Of a stretch of 40,488 nt of DNA, positions 15,951-24,931 are shown piece by piece. The translations under genes and the position numbers were made by a program. Origin of the DNA: Caballeronia arationis. Lineage in GTDB: Bacteria; Pseudomonadota; Gammaproteobacteria; Burkholderiales; Burkholderiaceae. The stretch's first letter is position 1. Each line of letters begins with the position of its first letter. The stretch spans positions 1 through 40,488 of the forward strand of contig NZ_FCOG02000059.1 of the NCBI RefSeq assembly GCF_001544975.2. Direction: 5' to 3'. The notes under the pieces were generated by a model that worked only from the letters and a program-made list of their open reading frames with translations, did not search any database and was not told the DNA's origin.

Positions 15951-16756
15951 AGACCCGTGTCATCACGGCAATCGTTCTGCTGGCGGTACTCGTCCCGGTC
16001 ACGCTGTTCGCGCCGGTCGGGGCGTTCGGTGCGCTGATCGCGTTCGTCGTAGTGTTTGCGGCCTGGGAATGGGCGCGGCTTTTGAAGCTCGGTGGCGTCG
16101 GTCCGGTCGTCTATGCGCTCGTTTGCGCGCTCGCGCTCGTCCTGAGCACCTATCTGGGCGTGGCGCCCAAGGGTCTCCTGCAGATGGCCGCGATCTTCTG
16201 GGTGCTCGCGGGGCCGTTCGCGCTGTTTCGCAAGCCGGCGCTTGCTTCGGGCGCCTGGCGTCCGTTTCTCCTTTTTGCGGGCGTCGTCGTGTTCGCGGCC
16301 TGCTGGCACGCGCTGGTTGCGGCCCGCACGGTCGGCGTGGCGTTCGTGCTATCGCTTCTCCTAGTCGTCTGGCTTGCCGACATAGGCGCATACTTCGCCG
16401 GAAAAGCCCTCGGACGCCACAAGCTCGCGCCGTCCATCAGCCCCGGCAAGACTTGGGAAGGCGCCATCGGCGGCTGGGTCGCGGTGATCGTGATCGGCTC
16501 GATCGCCGCAGTGACGCTCGTTTTCGCGCCGACCCTGTTCACGGCCTTCGTCGAGCATCTCGGCTGGGCCCGGGCGCTTGTCGCGCTCACCGTGCTGGTC
16601 GCGTTCAGCGTGATCGGCGATCTGTTCGAATCGCTCTTGAAGCGCCAGGCCGGCGTCAAGGACTCGAGCGGTCTGCTGCCGGGCCACGGCGGCGTGCTCG
16701 ACCGCATCGACGCGCTGTTGCCTGTTTTGCCGATCGCACTGCTGCTCGTCGGCTAA
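15944..16756 (+). CDS. cdsA: Phosphatidate cytidylyltransferase (CDP-diglyceride synthase)
   Basis: CdsA converts phosphatidic acid and CTP into CDP-diacylglycerol, the precursor of all phospholipids. The 270-residue product is a polytopic inner-membrane protein with about eight hydrophobic segments. The C-terminal signature GVLDRIDALLPVLP carries the Asp of the CTP-binding site, preceded by SGLLPGHGG. The segment SISPGKTWEGAIGG is also conserved. The ATG overlaps the end of uppS by seven bases, and this fits the family N-terminus MLKTRVITAIVLL. Confidence 0.97.
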   Translation: MLKTRVITAIVLLAVLVPVTLFAPVGAFGALIAFVVVFAAWEWARLLKLGGVGPVVYALVCALALVLSTYLGVAPKGLLQMAAIFWVLAGPFALFRKPALASGAWRPFLLFAGVVVFAACWHALVAARTVGVAFVLSLLLVVWLADIGAYFAGKALGRHKLAPSISPGKTWEGAIGGWVAVIVIGSIAAVTLVFAPTLFTAFVEHLGWARALVALTVLVAFSVIGDLFESLLKRQAGVKDSSGLLPGHGGVLDRIDALLPVLPIALLLVG

Positions 16757-16766
16757 AGAAGGATTT

Positions 16767-17981
16767 ATGCAAAAACGTCTGACTTTGCTCGGCTCCACGG
16801 GCTCGATCGGCGAAAGCACGCTCGACGTCGTGGCGCGACATCCCGACCGGTTCTCGGTCTACGCGCTCACCGCTCATCGCAACGGCGACAAACTCGTCGC
16901 CCAGTGCCTGCGCTTTCAGCCCGCAGTCGCGGTCGTCGGCGACGCCGATACCGCCGCGCGCGTCGAGGCGCAACTGCGCGCGGCCGGCTGCAAGACGGAT
17001 GTGCAACACGGCGAGAAAGCGCTGGTCGACGCGTCGTCGTCGGCGGAATGCGACACGGTCGTGGCCGCGATCGTCGGCGCCGCGGGCCTTGCGCCCACGC
17101 TCGCCGCCGCGCGCACGGGCAAGCGCATCCTGCTCGCGAACAAGGAAGCGCTCGTGATGTCGGGGCAGATTTTCATCGATGCCGTGCGCGACAACGGCGC
17201 GGTGCTCCTGCCCGTCGACAGCGAGCACAACGCCGTGTTCCAGTGCCTGCCGCGTGAAGCCGCGATGCACGGCGGCGTGTCGAAGATCATCCTGACCGCG
17301 TCGGGCGGCCCGTTCCGCACGCGCGAGCCATCGTCGCTCGTGAACGTCACTCCCGACGAAGCGTGCAAGCATCCGAACTGGGCGATGGGCCGCAAGATCT
17401 CCGTCGATTCCGCGACGATGATGAACAAGGGCCTCGAAGTGATCGAAGCGCACTGGCTCTTCGACCTGCCGGGCTCGCGTATCGAAGTGCTGATCCATCC
17501 GCAGAGCGTGATCCATTCGATGGTGTCGTACGCCGACGGCTCCGTGCTCGCGCAGCTCGGCAACCCCGACATGCGCACGCCGATCGCGCACGCGCTCGCG
17601 TTTCCGGATCGCGTGGAGTCGGGTGTCGCGCAACTGGATCTTGCGCAGATCGCTTCCCTCACGTTTGAAAAGCCGGACTTCGAACGCTTCCCGTGCCTCG
17701 CGCTCGCGATCAAGGCGCTGGAAGCCGGCGGCATCGCCAGTGCGGCGCTGAATGCGGCGAACGAAATCGCCGTCGAGGCGTTTCTCGCCCGCCGCATCGG
17801 CTTCATGGCGATAGCCGAAGTGGTCGAGCGCGTGCTGAACGCGCTGCCAAACACGAGCGCCGCCACGCTCGACGACGTCCTCGCCGCCGACGCGAACGCG
17901 CGCCGCCTCGCGAACGGATTCGTCGACAAGCTGACATCCAGCCCAGCGAGCAATCTGCCCGTCGAGCGCATCGCGCATTGA
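16767..17981 (+). CDS. dxr: 1-deoxy-D-xylulose-5-phosphate reductoisomerase
   Basis: Dxr (IspC) makes 2-C-methylerythritol 4-phosphate with NADPH, the first committed step of the MEP isoprenoid pathway. The 404-residue product has the NADPH-binding LLGSTGSIGESTLDVV at the N-terminus. ANKEALVMSG and VDSEHNAVFQ carry acidic metal ligands, TASGGPFR belongs to the active-site loop, and HPNWAMGRKISVDSATMMNK is also present. All key residues appear intact. It starts ten bases after cdsA and ends seven bases before rseP, so it is inside one operon. Confidence 0.99.
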   Translation: MQKRLTLLGSTGSIGESTLDVVARHPDRFSVYALTAHRNGDKLVAQCLRFQPAVAVVGDADTAARVEAQLRAAGCKTDVQHGEKALVDASSSAECDTVVAAIVGAAGLAPTLAAARTGKRILLANKEALVMSGQIFIDAVRDNGAVLLPVDSEHNAVFQCLPREAAMHGGVSKIILTASGGPFRTREPSSLVNVTPDEACKHPNWAMGRKISVDSATMMNKGLEVIEAHWLFDLPGSRIEVLIHPQSVIHSMVSYADGSVLAQLGNPDMRTPIAHALAFPDRVESGVAQLDLAQIASLTFEKPDFERFPCLALAIKALEAGGIASAALNAANEIAVEAFLARRIGFMAIAEVVERVLNALPNTSAATLDDVLAADANARRLANGFVDKLTSSPASNLPVERIAH

Positions 17982-17988
17982 GGCCGTC

Positions 17989-19362
17989 ATGAACTTCCTG
18001 ACCGAAATCGTTGCCTTCGTCGTTGCGATAGGCGTGCTCGTCGTCGTCCACGAATTCGGCCATTACAGCGTTGCGCGATTGTGCGGCGTGAAGGTGCTGC
18101 GGTTCTCGGTTGGCTTCGGCAAGCCGCTCGTGCGCTGGGTCAGCCAGAAGACGGGCGTCGAATGGACGATCTCCGCGCTGCCGCTCGGCGGCTACGTGAA
18201 GATGCTCGACGAGCGCGAAGCCGAAAGCGACATTGCAACGGAGGATTTGCCGCGCGCATTCAACCGGCAGAGCGTCGGCAAGCGCATCGCGATCGTCGCG
18301 GCGGGGCCCATCGCCAACTTCATTCTCGCGATCGTGCTGTTCTCGGCCGTATTCGCGGGCGGCGTGACCGAGCCGGCCGCAATCGTCTCGACGCCGGCGG
18401 CCGACACGGCAGCCGCGCAGGCAGGCTTCGAAGGCGGCGAAACGATCGTGTCGATGCGCGATGCACAGGCCGGTGGCGACGCGCATCCGATCCGCTCATG
18501 GTCCGATCTGCGCTGGAAGCTGCTCGATGCGTCGTTCGATCACCGCAGCATCGTGCTCACCGCGAAGACACCCGAAGGCACCTTCGACTTCCCCGTCGAT
18601 GTCGCGGGCATCGGCGATCCGGACGCCGATCAGGACTTCATGGACAAGCTCGGCTTCGCGCCGGGCGGCGGCACGCTCTCGGTGGCGGGCCTGGAAGCGG
18701 GCAGCGCGGCGCAGAAGAGCGGCCTGCGCGCGGGCGACAAGCTGCGCGCGATCGACGGCAGGAAGGTCGAGAACGCCACGGGTTTCATCGACTACGTGCG
18801 CGCCCACGCGGGTAAGCCGGTGACACTTACGGTCGAGCGCGACGGCCGTCTCATGACCGTGACGGTCGTGCCGGATGCGAAGCGCGACGAGCAGACCGGC
18901 CACGACATAGGGCGCATCGGCGCGGCGCTCGCGAACCAGTTGCCGAGCGTCGACGTGCGTTACGGACCGCTCGAGAGCCTGCGCCTCGGCGTGAACCGCA
19001 CGTGGGATATCAGCGTGTATTCGCTGCGCATGTTCGGGCGGATGATCGTCGGCGAGGCCTCGCTCAAGAACCTCTCGGGACCGGTGACCATCGCTGATTA
19101 TGCGGGCAAGAGCGCGAGGCTCGGATTGTCGGCGTTTGTATCGTTTCTGGCGCTTGTCAGCATCAGTCTCGGAGTGTTGAACTTGTTACCGATTCCGGTA
19201 TTGGACGGTGGTCATCTGTTATATTATTTGGTTGAAGCCATTACCGGCAAAGCGGTATCCGATCGCTGGCAGCTGGTTCTGCAACGGGCGGGCCTCTTGT
19301 GCATCGTCGCTTTGTCGATGATCGCACTGTTCAACGATCTGGCTCGCCTAATCCGTTTTTGA
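17989..19362 (+). CDS. rseP: RseP site-2 intramembrane zinc metalloprotease
   Basis: RseP cleaves the anti-sigma factor RseA inside the inner membrane after DegS, releasing sigma-E in response to outer-membrane protein stress. It also clears signal-peptide remnants. The 457-residue product has the zinc motif HEFGH at residues 21-25 in the first membrane helix. Tandem periplasmic PDZ domains follow (the second near GLEAGSAAQKSGLRAGDKLRAIDG). The third zinc ligand lies in the LDG motif (PIPVLDGGHLLYYL) at residues 405-407. The stretch around the LDG motif (about 19170-19260) uses codons much richer in A/T than the rest of the gene. Its place directly before bamA and skp fits its role in outer-membrane homeostasis. 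Confidence 0.98.
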   Translation: MNFLTEIVAFVVAIGVLVVVHEFGHYSVARLCGVKVLRFSVGFGKPLVRWVSQKTGVEWTISALPLGGYVKMLDEREAESDIATEDLPRAFNRQSVGKRIAIVAAGPIANFILAIVLFSAVFAGGVTEPAAIVSTPAADTAAAQAGFEGGETIVSMRDAQAGGDAHPIRSWSDLRWKLLDASFDHRSIVLTAKTPEGTFDFPVDVAGIGDPDADQDFMDKLGFAPGGGTLSVAGLEAGSAAQKSGLRAGDKLRAIDGRKVENATGFIDYVRAHAGKPVTLTVERDGRLMTVTVVPDAKRDEQTGHDIGRIGAALANQLPSVDVRYGPLESLRLGVNRTWDISVYSLRMFGRMIVGEASLKNLSGPVTIADYAGKSARLGLSAFVSFLALVSISLGVLNLLPIPVLDGGHLLYYLVEAITGKAVSDRWQLVLQRAGLLCIVALSMIALFNDLARLIRF

Positions 19363-19438
19363 TCCATTTTCACCAGGTCTGGCGGCGTCTCATGAGGGAC
19401 CGCCGGAACTGATGCAGCTATAACACTGGGGAAGCACG

Positions 19439-21751
19439 TTGTTCAAACCTCATCGCTTTGTTCCTAAGACGGCTGTGGCCGCGGCACTGGCCGCAACCGG
19501 CATGGCGGCACACGCGACCACGCCTTTTGTCGTGCAGGATATCCGGATCGACGGTCTCCAGCGCATCGAACCGGGTTCAGTCTTCGCCTACCTGCCGATC
19601 AAGCAAGGCGACACGTTTACCGACGACAAGGCATCCGAAGCGATTCGCGCTCTCTATGCAACGGGCTTCTTCAACGACGTGCAGATTGCCACTGAAGGCA
19701 ACATCGTCGTAGTGCAGGTGCAGGAACGTCCGGCCATCTCGCAAATCGATTTCGCCGGGCTCCATGAGTTCGACAAGGACAACCTGACGAAGGCATTGCG
19801 TTCGGTCGGTTTGTCGCAGGGCCGTTCGTACGACAAGGCGCTCGTCGATCGCGCCGAGCAGGAACTGAAGCGCCAGTATCTGACGCGCGGCTATTACGCC
19901 GCCGAAGTCACGACGACGGTGACGCCGGTCGACCGCAATCGCGTGGCGATCCTGTTCTCGGTGGCCGAAGGTCCGAGCGCGAAGATCCGCCAGATCAACT
20001 TCATCGGCAACAAGGCCGTGAGCACGAGCACGCTGCGCGACGAGATGCAGCTCTCCACGCCGAACTGGTTCTCGTGGTACACGAAGAACGATCTGTACGC
20101 GAAGGAAAAGCTCACGGGCGACCTCGAGAATGTCCGCTCGTATTATCTGAATCGCGGCTACCTCGAATTCAGCATCGACTCGACGCAGGTCTCGATCTCG
20201 CCCGACAAGAAGGACATGTACCTGACGATCGCGCTGCACGAAGGCGAGCCGTACAAGGTCAACAGCATCAAGCTCGCGGGCAATCTGCTCGACCGCGAGG
20301 CTGAGCTCACGAAGCTCATCAAGATCAAGCCGGGCGAGCGCTTCTCGGCCGAAAAGCTGCAGGCGACCACGAAGGCGATCGTCGATAAGCTGGGCGAATA
20401 CGGCTACGCGTTCGCGCAGGTCAACGCGCAGCCGCAGATCGACCAGTCGAACCATACCGTCGACCTCACGCTGCAAGTTGATCCGAGCCGCCGCGTCTAT
20501 GTGCGGCGCGTGAACATCGTCGGCAATACGCGGACGCGTGACGAAGTGGTGCGTCGCGAAATGCGTCAGCTCGAAAGCTCGTGGTTCGATTCGAGCCGCC
20601 TCGCGCTGTCGAAGGACCGCGTGAACCGCCTCGGCTACTTTACCGACGTAGACGTGACGACAATTCCTGTCGAAGGCACGAACGACCAGGTCGACGTGGA
20701 CGTGAAGGTCGCGGAAAAGCCGACCGGCGCAATCACGCTGGGCGCGGGTTTCTCGTCGACGGACAAGGTGGTGCTGTCGGCGGGCGTGTCGCAGGACAAC
20801 GTGTTCGGCTCCGGCACGAGCCTCGCGGTGAACGTGAACACCGCGAAGACGTACCGCACGCTGACGGTGACGCAGGTCGATCCGTACTTCACGATCGACG
20901 GCATCAAGCGCATCACCGACGCGTACTACCGCACGTACCAGCCGCTCTATTACTCGACCGATTCGAGCTTCAAGATCATCACGATGGGCGCCGACACGAA
21001 GTTCGGCATCCCGTTCTCCGAGCAGGACACCGTGTATTTCGGCGCCGGCATCGAGCAGAACACGATGGACGTGGACGCCAACACGCCGACCGCGTACAAG
21101 AACTACGTGAACGAGTTCGGCCGAGTGGTGAACAACATCCCGCTGACGGTCGGCTGGTCGCGCGACAATCGTGACAGCGCGCTCGTGCCGAGCCGCGGCT
21201 ACTACCTGCAGACGAACGCCGAATACGGCACGCCGCTCGGCAACACGACCTACGGCAAGTTCGACGCGCAGTTCCAGTATTACTACTCGTTCGCGCGCGG
21301 CTTCGTGCTTGGTTTCAACCTGCAGGGCGGCTACGGCAAGGGCCTGCAAGGCCAGACGTACCCGATCTTCAAGAACTACTACGCGGGCGGTATCGGTTCG
21401 GTGCGCGGCTATGAGCCGAGCTCGCTCGGTCCGCGCGACGCCTCGACGGGCGACCCGATCGGCGGCTCGCGCATGGCAGTCGGCAATATCGAACTGACGT
21501 TCCCGCTGCCGGGCACGGGTTACGACCGCACGCTGCGCGTCTTCACGTTCCTCGACGCTGGTAACGTCTGGGGCGACCCGGGTCAGGGCGGTACGGAAGG
21601 CGGCTCGAACGGCCTGCGCTACGGCTACGGTGTCGGTCTCGCGTGGATCTCGCCGATCGGCCCGCTCAAGCTGAGCGTCGGTTTCCCGCTGCAGAAGCAC
21701 ACGGGCGACCAGTATCAGAAGTTCCAGTTCCAGATCGGCACGGCGTTCTGA
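19439..21751 (+). CDS. bamA: Outer membrane protein assembly factor BamA
   Basis: BamA is the outer-membrane core of the BAM machine that folds and inserts beta-barrel proteins. The 770-residue precursor has a signal peptide ending near AAHATTPF. Five POTRA domains occupy about residues 23-420, followed by a C-terminal beta barrel. The barrel includes the loop-6 motif VRGYEPSSLGPRD and a terminal aromatic (GTAF). The start is TTG at 19439. The next in-frame ATG falls inside the signal peptide and would destroy it, and GGGGAAG lies just upstream of the TTG. The preceding gene encodes RseP and the next one the chaperone Skp, which delivers barrel proteins to BamA. Confidence 0.98.
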   Translation: MFKPHRFVPKTAVAAALAATGMAAHATTPFVVQDIRIDGLQRIEPGSVFAYLPIKQGDTFTDDKASEAIRALYATGFFNDVQIATEGNIVVVQVQERPAISQIDFAGLHEFDKDNLTKALRSVGLSQGRSYDKALVDRAEQELKRQYLTRGYYAAEVTTTVTPVDRNRVAILFSVAEGPSAKIRQINFIGNKAVSTSTLRDEMQLSTPNWFSWYTKNDLYAKEKLTGDLENVRSYYLNRGYLEFSIDSTQVSISPDKKDMYLTIALHEGEPYKVNSIKLAGNLLDREAELTKLIKIKPGERFSAEKLQATTKAIVDKLGEYGYAFAQVNAQPQIDQSNHTVDLTLQVDPSRRVYVRRVNIVGNTRTRDEVVRREMRQLESSWFDSSRLALSKDRVNRLGYFTDVDVTTIPVEGTNDQVDVDVKVAEKPTGAITLGAGFSSTDKVVLSAGVSQDNVFGSGTSLAVNVNTAKTYRTLTVTQVDPYFTIDGIKRITDAYYRTYQPLYYSTDSSFKIITMGADTKFGIPFSEQDTVYFGAGIEQNTMDVDANTPTAYKNYVNEFGRVVNNIPLTVGWSRDNRDSALVPSRGYYLQTNAEYGTPLGNTTYGKFDAQFQYYYSFARGFVLGFNLQGGYGKGLQGQTYPIFKNYYAGGIGSVRGYEPSSLGPRDASTGDPIGGSRMAVGNIELTFPLPGTGYDRTLRVFTFLDAGNVWGDPGQGGTEGGSNGLRYGYGVGLAWISPIGPLKLSVGFPLQKHTGDQYQKFQFQIGTAF

Positions 21752-21797
21752 CGTGATGCGTGACTCGTTTCTGCCCTTTAGTGACGTGAGGAAGACT

Positions 21798-22337
21798 TTG
21801 CGAACCGGTAAGCTTTCGAAACATTTGGGGTCGGCCCTTGTGCTGTCGATGATCCTCGGCTTCTCGGGCGTTGGCGCATACGCGCAGGACACGGGTGCCG
21901 CACGGATCGCGGCCGTCAATTCCGACCGCATCCTGCGCGAGTCGGCGGCGGCGAAAGCGGCGCAATCGAAGCTCGAGCAGGAGTTTTCGAAGCGCGACAA
22001 GGCGCTGCAGGAAATGGCGCAGCGCCTGAAAACAATGTCGGACGGCATGGACAAGAATGGTCCGTCGATGTCGCCTTCGGATCGCGCAGCGCGTCAGCGC
22101 GATCTTTCGCAGCTCGACGCGGACTTCCAGCGCAAGCAGCGCGAATTTCGCGAAGACCTGAACCAGCGCCGCAACGAAGAACTCGCCGCGGTGCTGGAAC
22201 GCGCAAACAAGGTCATCAAGCAGATCGCCGAGCAGCAACACTACGACCTCATCGTGCAGGAAGCAGTGTACGTGAGCCCGCGTATCGATATCACCGATCA
22301 GGTGCTGAAGGCCCTCGCCGCCAGCAGCGCGAACTGA
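21798..22337 (+). CDS. skp: Periplasmic chaperone Skp/OmpH
   Basis: Skp is a trimeric periplasmic holdase that keeps unfolded outer-membrane proteins soluble for BamA. The product (about 179 residues from this start) has a signal peptide with a basic n-region (GKLSKH), a hydrophobic core and a cleavage site near AYA-QD. A short strand follows (RIAAVNSDRIL). A long helical hairpin then follows, rich in K, E, Q and R, and the sequence closes with YVSPRIDITDQVLKAL. No ATG fits well. The TTG at 21798 is preferred because GAGG lies six bases upstream and the signal peptide then has normal length. GTG at 21753, ATG at 21756 and GTG at 21786 are in-frame alternatives that give overlong leaders. Confidence 0.92.
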   Translation: MRTGKLSKHLGSALVLSMILGFSGVGAYAQDTGAARIAAVNSDRILRESAAAKAAQSKLEQEFSKRDKALQEMAQRLKTMSDGMDKNGPSMSPSDRAARQRDLSQLDADFQRKQREFREDLNQRRNEELAAVLERANKVIKQIAEQQHYDLIVQEAVYVSPRIDITDQVLKALAASSAN

Positions 22338-22354
22338 TCAGGAGCCGCAGACGG

Positions 22355-23449
22355 ATGGCATCAGGCATGACATCGGGAATGACGATCACGCTCGCTGAAC
22401 TGGCCAGGCGCTTCGGCGGCGACATTGTCGGCGACGCGGAACAGCGCGTCGGTAGCCTGGCCCCGCTCGACAAGGCCGACGCGGGGCAACTCGCGTTCCT
22501 CGCAAATCAGAAATACCTGCCGCAAGTTGAGACGACGCGGGCCGGCGCGGTCCTGATTTCCCTTGCGGATCTGGAAAAAGTAGCGGCGCGGGACGGCCTT
22601 AACTTCATCGTCACGCCAAATCCGTACGCTTATTTCGCGCGCGTCGCGCAGGCGTTCATCGACCTCGCGACGCCGGCCGCCAAACCGGGCGTGCACCCGA
22701 GCGCGTCGATCGACCCGGGCGCCAAAGTCGCGGCGAGCGCCGTGATCGGCGCGCACGTGACGGTGGAAGCGGGCGCGGTGATCGGCGAACGCGCGAAGCT
22801 CGACGCGGGCGTCGTGATCGGCCGGGGCGTGAAGCTCGGCGACGACGTTCATCTCTATCCGAACGTAACGGTCTATCATGGCTGTAAGCTCGGCGCGCGC
22901 GTGATCGTGCATGCTGGCGCGGTGATCGGTGCGGACGGCTTCGGTTTCGCGCCGGACTTCGTCGGAGAAGGCGACGCACGCACCGGCAGCTGGGTGAAAA
23001 TCCCGCAGGTCGGGGCGGTGGATATCGCGGAAGACGTCGAAATCGGCGCGAATACCACGATCGATCGAGGCGCGATGGCGGATACCGTCATCGAGGAATG
23101 CGTGAAGATCGACAATCTCGTGCAGATCGGGCACAACTGCCGGATCGGCGCGTACACCGTGATCGCCGGCTGCGCGGGCATCGCGGGCAGCACGAACATC
23201 GGGCGGCATTGCATGATCGGCGGTGCGGTGGGCATTGCGGGCCACGTGACGCTGGCGGACCACGTGATCGTCACGGCGCAGTCGGGCGTGTCGAAGTCGC
23301 TCACGAAGCCGGGCATGTACACGAGCGCGTTTCCCGCCGTGAATCACGCCGACTGGAACAAGAGCGCGGCCATCATGCGCAACCTCGACAAATTGCGCGA
23401 CCGCATCAAGGCGCTCGAAGCGGCTCTGGACGAGCGCAAGGGCGAGTAG
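22355..23449 (+). CDS. lpxD: UDP-3-O-(3-hydroxyacyl)glucosamine N-acyltransferase LpxD
   Basis: LpxD adds the second hydroxyacyl chain to UDP-3-O-acylglucosamine in lipid A synthesis. The 364-residue product has the N-terminal uridine-binding domain (LAELARRFGGDIVGD ... LAFLANQKYL). A left-handed beta-helix of hexapeptide repeats follows. The catalytic histidine sits in LVQIGHNCRIGAYT. The C-terminal helix (MRNLDKLRDRIKALEAAL) is the acyl-carrier-protein recognition helix. The first ATG is used; an in-frame ATG nine codons later, at MTITLAEL, is an alternative. It forms a lipid A cluster with fabZ, lpxA and lpxB. Confidence 0.98.
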   Translation: MASGMTSGMTITLAELARRFGGDIVGDAEQRVGSLAPLDKADAGQLAFLANQKYLPQVETTRAGAVLISLADLEKVAARDGLNFIVTPNPYAYFARVAQAFIDLATPAAKPGVHPSASIDPGAKVAASAVIGAHVTVEAGAVIGERAKLDAGVVIGRGVKLGDDVHLYPNVTVYHGCKLGARVIVHAGAVIGADGFGFAPDFVGEGDARTGSWVKIPQVGAVDIAEDVEIGANTTIDRGAMADTVIEECVKIDNLVQIGHNCRIGAYTVIAGCAGIAGSTNIGRHCMIGGAVGIAGHVTLADHVIVTAQSGVSKSLTKPGMYTSAFPAVNHADWNKSAAIMRNLDKLRDRIKALEAALDERKGE

Positions 23450-23594
23450 CACGGCAGCCTCGACAAGCGGGCCGTTCGAGCCGCACGATCAAAGATAAAA
23501 GCAGCGACAACAGCAGAGACGACAGCATCCCAGGCGGGCCGCGTGCGGTCCGCAGTCAACACCCGCGCTTAAAAGGCGCGCGAGCAGAACGATC

Positions 23595-24053
23595 ATGAGC
23601 ACAGAAAAAATCAATCTCGACATCCACAAGATTCTTACGTTGCTGCCGCATCGGTATCCGATCCTGCTCGTCGATCGCGTGCTCGAACTTGAGCCGCACA
23701 AGAGCATCAAAGCGCTGAAGAACGTGTCGATCAACGAGCCGTATTTTCAGGGTCACTTCCCGACGCGTCCGGTGATGCCGGGTGTGCTGATTCTCGAAGC
23801 GCTGGCGCAGACGGCCGCGCTGCTGACGTTCGCGGAAGAACCGCACGATCCGGAAACGACGCTCTACTACTTCGTCGGCATCGACGGCGCGCGCTTCAAG
23901 CGCGTGGTGGAGCCGGGCGATCAGCTGATCCTGAACGTCACGTTCGAGCGGTACATGCGCGGCATCTGGAAATTCAAGGCGCGCGCCGAAGTCGAAGGCG
24001 CGGTCGCCGCGGAAGCCGAACTCATGTGCACCGTGAAGAACACCGACGCGTGA
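23595..24053 (+). CDS. fabZ: 3-hydroxyacyl-ACP dehydratase FabZ
   Basis: FabZ dehydrates 3-hydroxyacyl-ACP in fatty acid elongation and competes with LpxA for the hydroxyacyl-ACP pool. The 152-residue hot-dog-fold protein has the catalytic His in LLPHRYPILLVDRV and the catalytic Glu in GVLILEALAQTAA, with the connecting FQGHFPTRPVMPG. It is complete. The 145 bases between lpxD and fabZ contain no gene and no clear promoter that I could identify. Confidence 0.98.
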   Translation: MSTEKINLDIHKILTLLPHRYPILLVDRVLELEPHKSIKALKNVSINEPYFQGHFPTRPVMPGVLILEALAQTAALLTFAEEPHDPETTLYYFVGIDGARFKRVVEPGDQLILNVTFERYMRGIWKFKARAEVEGAVAAEAELMCTVKNTDA

Positions 24054-24131
24054 TCGCGGCACGGCCCCGGGCACATCGGCACCGAACCACACGCAACGTG
24101 GCGAACAGAACAGAACACTAGGCGAGGGCGC

Positions 24132-24920
24132 ATGAGCAAGATTCACCCTACCGCGATCGTCGAGCCGGGCGCTCAGCTCGATGAATCCGTCGAGATCGGA
24201 CCGTATGCGATCGTCGGCGCGCACGTCGTGATCGGCGCGCGCACGACCGTCGGCTCGCACAGCGTGATCGAAGGTCACACGACGGTCGGCGAAGACAATC
24301 GCATCGGCCATTACGCGTCGGTCGGCGGCCGTCCGCAGGACATGAAGTACAAGGACGAACCGACGCGGCTCGAAATCGGCAATCGCAACACCATCCGCGA
24401 ATTCACGACGATCCACACGGGCACCGTGCAGGACCAGGGCCTGACCTCGATCGGCGACGACTGCTGGATCATGGCGTATGTGCACGTCGGCCACGACTGC
24501 CGGCTCGGCAGCAACGTGATCATGTCGAGCAACGCGCAGCTCGCGGGCCATGTGACCGTGGGCGACCACGCGATCGTCGGCGGCATGTCGGGCGTGCACC
24601 AGTTCGTGCGCATCGGCGCGCATTCGATGCTGGGCGGAGCGTCGGCGCTCGTGCAGGACGTGCCGCCATTTGTGATCGCGGCGGGCAACAAGGCGGAGCC
24701 GCACGGCATCAACGTCGAAGGACTGCGCCGGCGCGGCTTTTCGGCGGAGGCGATCTCGGCGCTGCGCGCGGCGTATCGCGTGGTCTACAAGAGCGGCCTG
24801 TCGCTGGAAGAAGCGAAGGCGCAGCTGCGCGAACTCGCGACCGCCGGCGGCGACGGCGACGCGCCCGTCGGGGCGTTTTCCGACTTCATCGCGGCGTCGC
24901 AGCGCGGCATCATCCGCTGA
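24132..24920 (+). CDS. lpxA: UDP-N-acetylglucosamine acyltransferase LpxA
   Basis: LpxA carries out the first step of lipid A synthesis, moving a 3-hydroxyacyl chain from ACP to the 3-OH of UDP-GlcNAc. The 262-residue product is a hexapeptide-repeat left-handed helix (IHPTAIVEPGAQLDESVEIG). The catalytic His lies in MAYVHVGHDCRLGSNVIMSS, and the C-terminal helical domain starts near NVEGLRRRGFSAEAISAL. Its length is that of E. coli LpxA. lpxB follows after 11 bases. Confidence 0.98.
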   Translation: MSKIHPTAIVEPGAQLDESVEIGPYAIVGAHVVIGARTTVGSHSVIEGHTTVGEDNRIGHYASVGGRPQDMKYKDEPTRLEIGNRNTIREFTTIHTGTVQDQGLTSIGDDCWIMAYVHVGHDCRLGSNVIMSSNAQLAGHVTVGDHAIVGGMSGVHQFVRIGAHSMLGGASALVQDVPPFVIAAGNKAEPHGINVEGLRRRGFSAEAISALRAAYRVVYKSGLSLEEAKAQLRELATAGGDGDAPVGAFSDFIAASQRGIIR

Positions 24921-24931
24921 ACGCCGCTTCG

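Noticed and set aside
19405..19424. A sigma-E promoter (GGAACT) just before bamA
   Set aside because: GGAACT is present at 19405, but no TCTGA/TCAAA-like -10 follows at 15-17 bases. The nearby TATAAC would start the transcript only a few bases before the start codon.
19577..22054. An 825-codon minus-strand frame opposite bamA and skp
   Set aside because: It is antisense to two clear genes; the composition is Arg/Val/Asp/His-rich with no recognisable motif and no ribosome-binding site.
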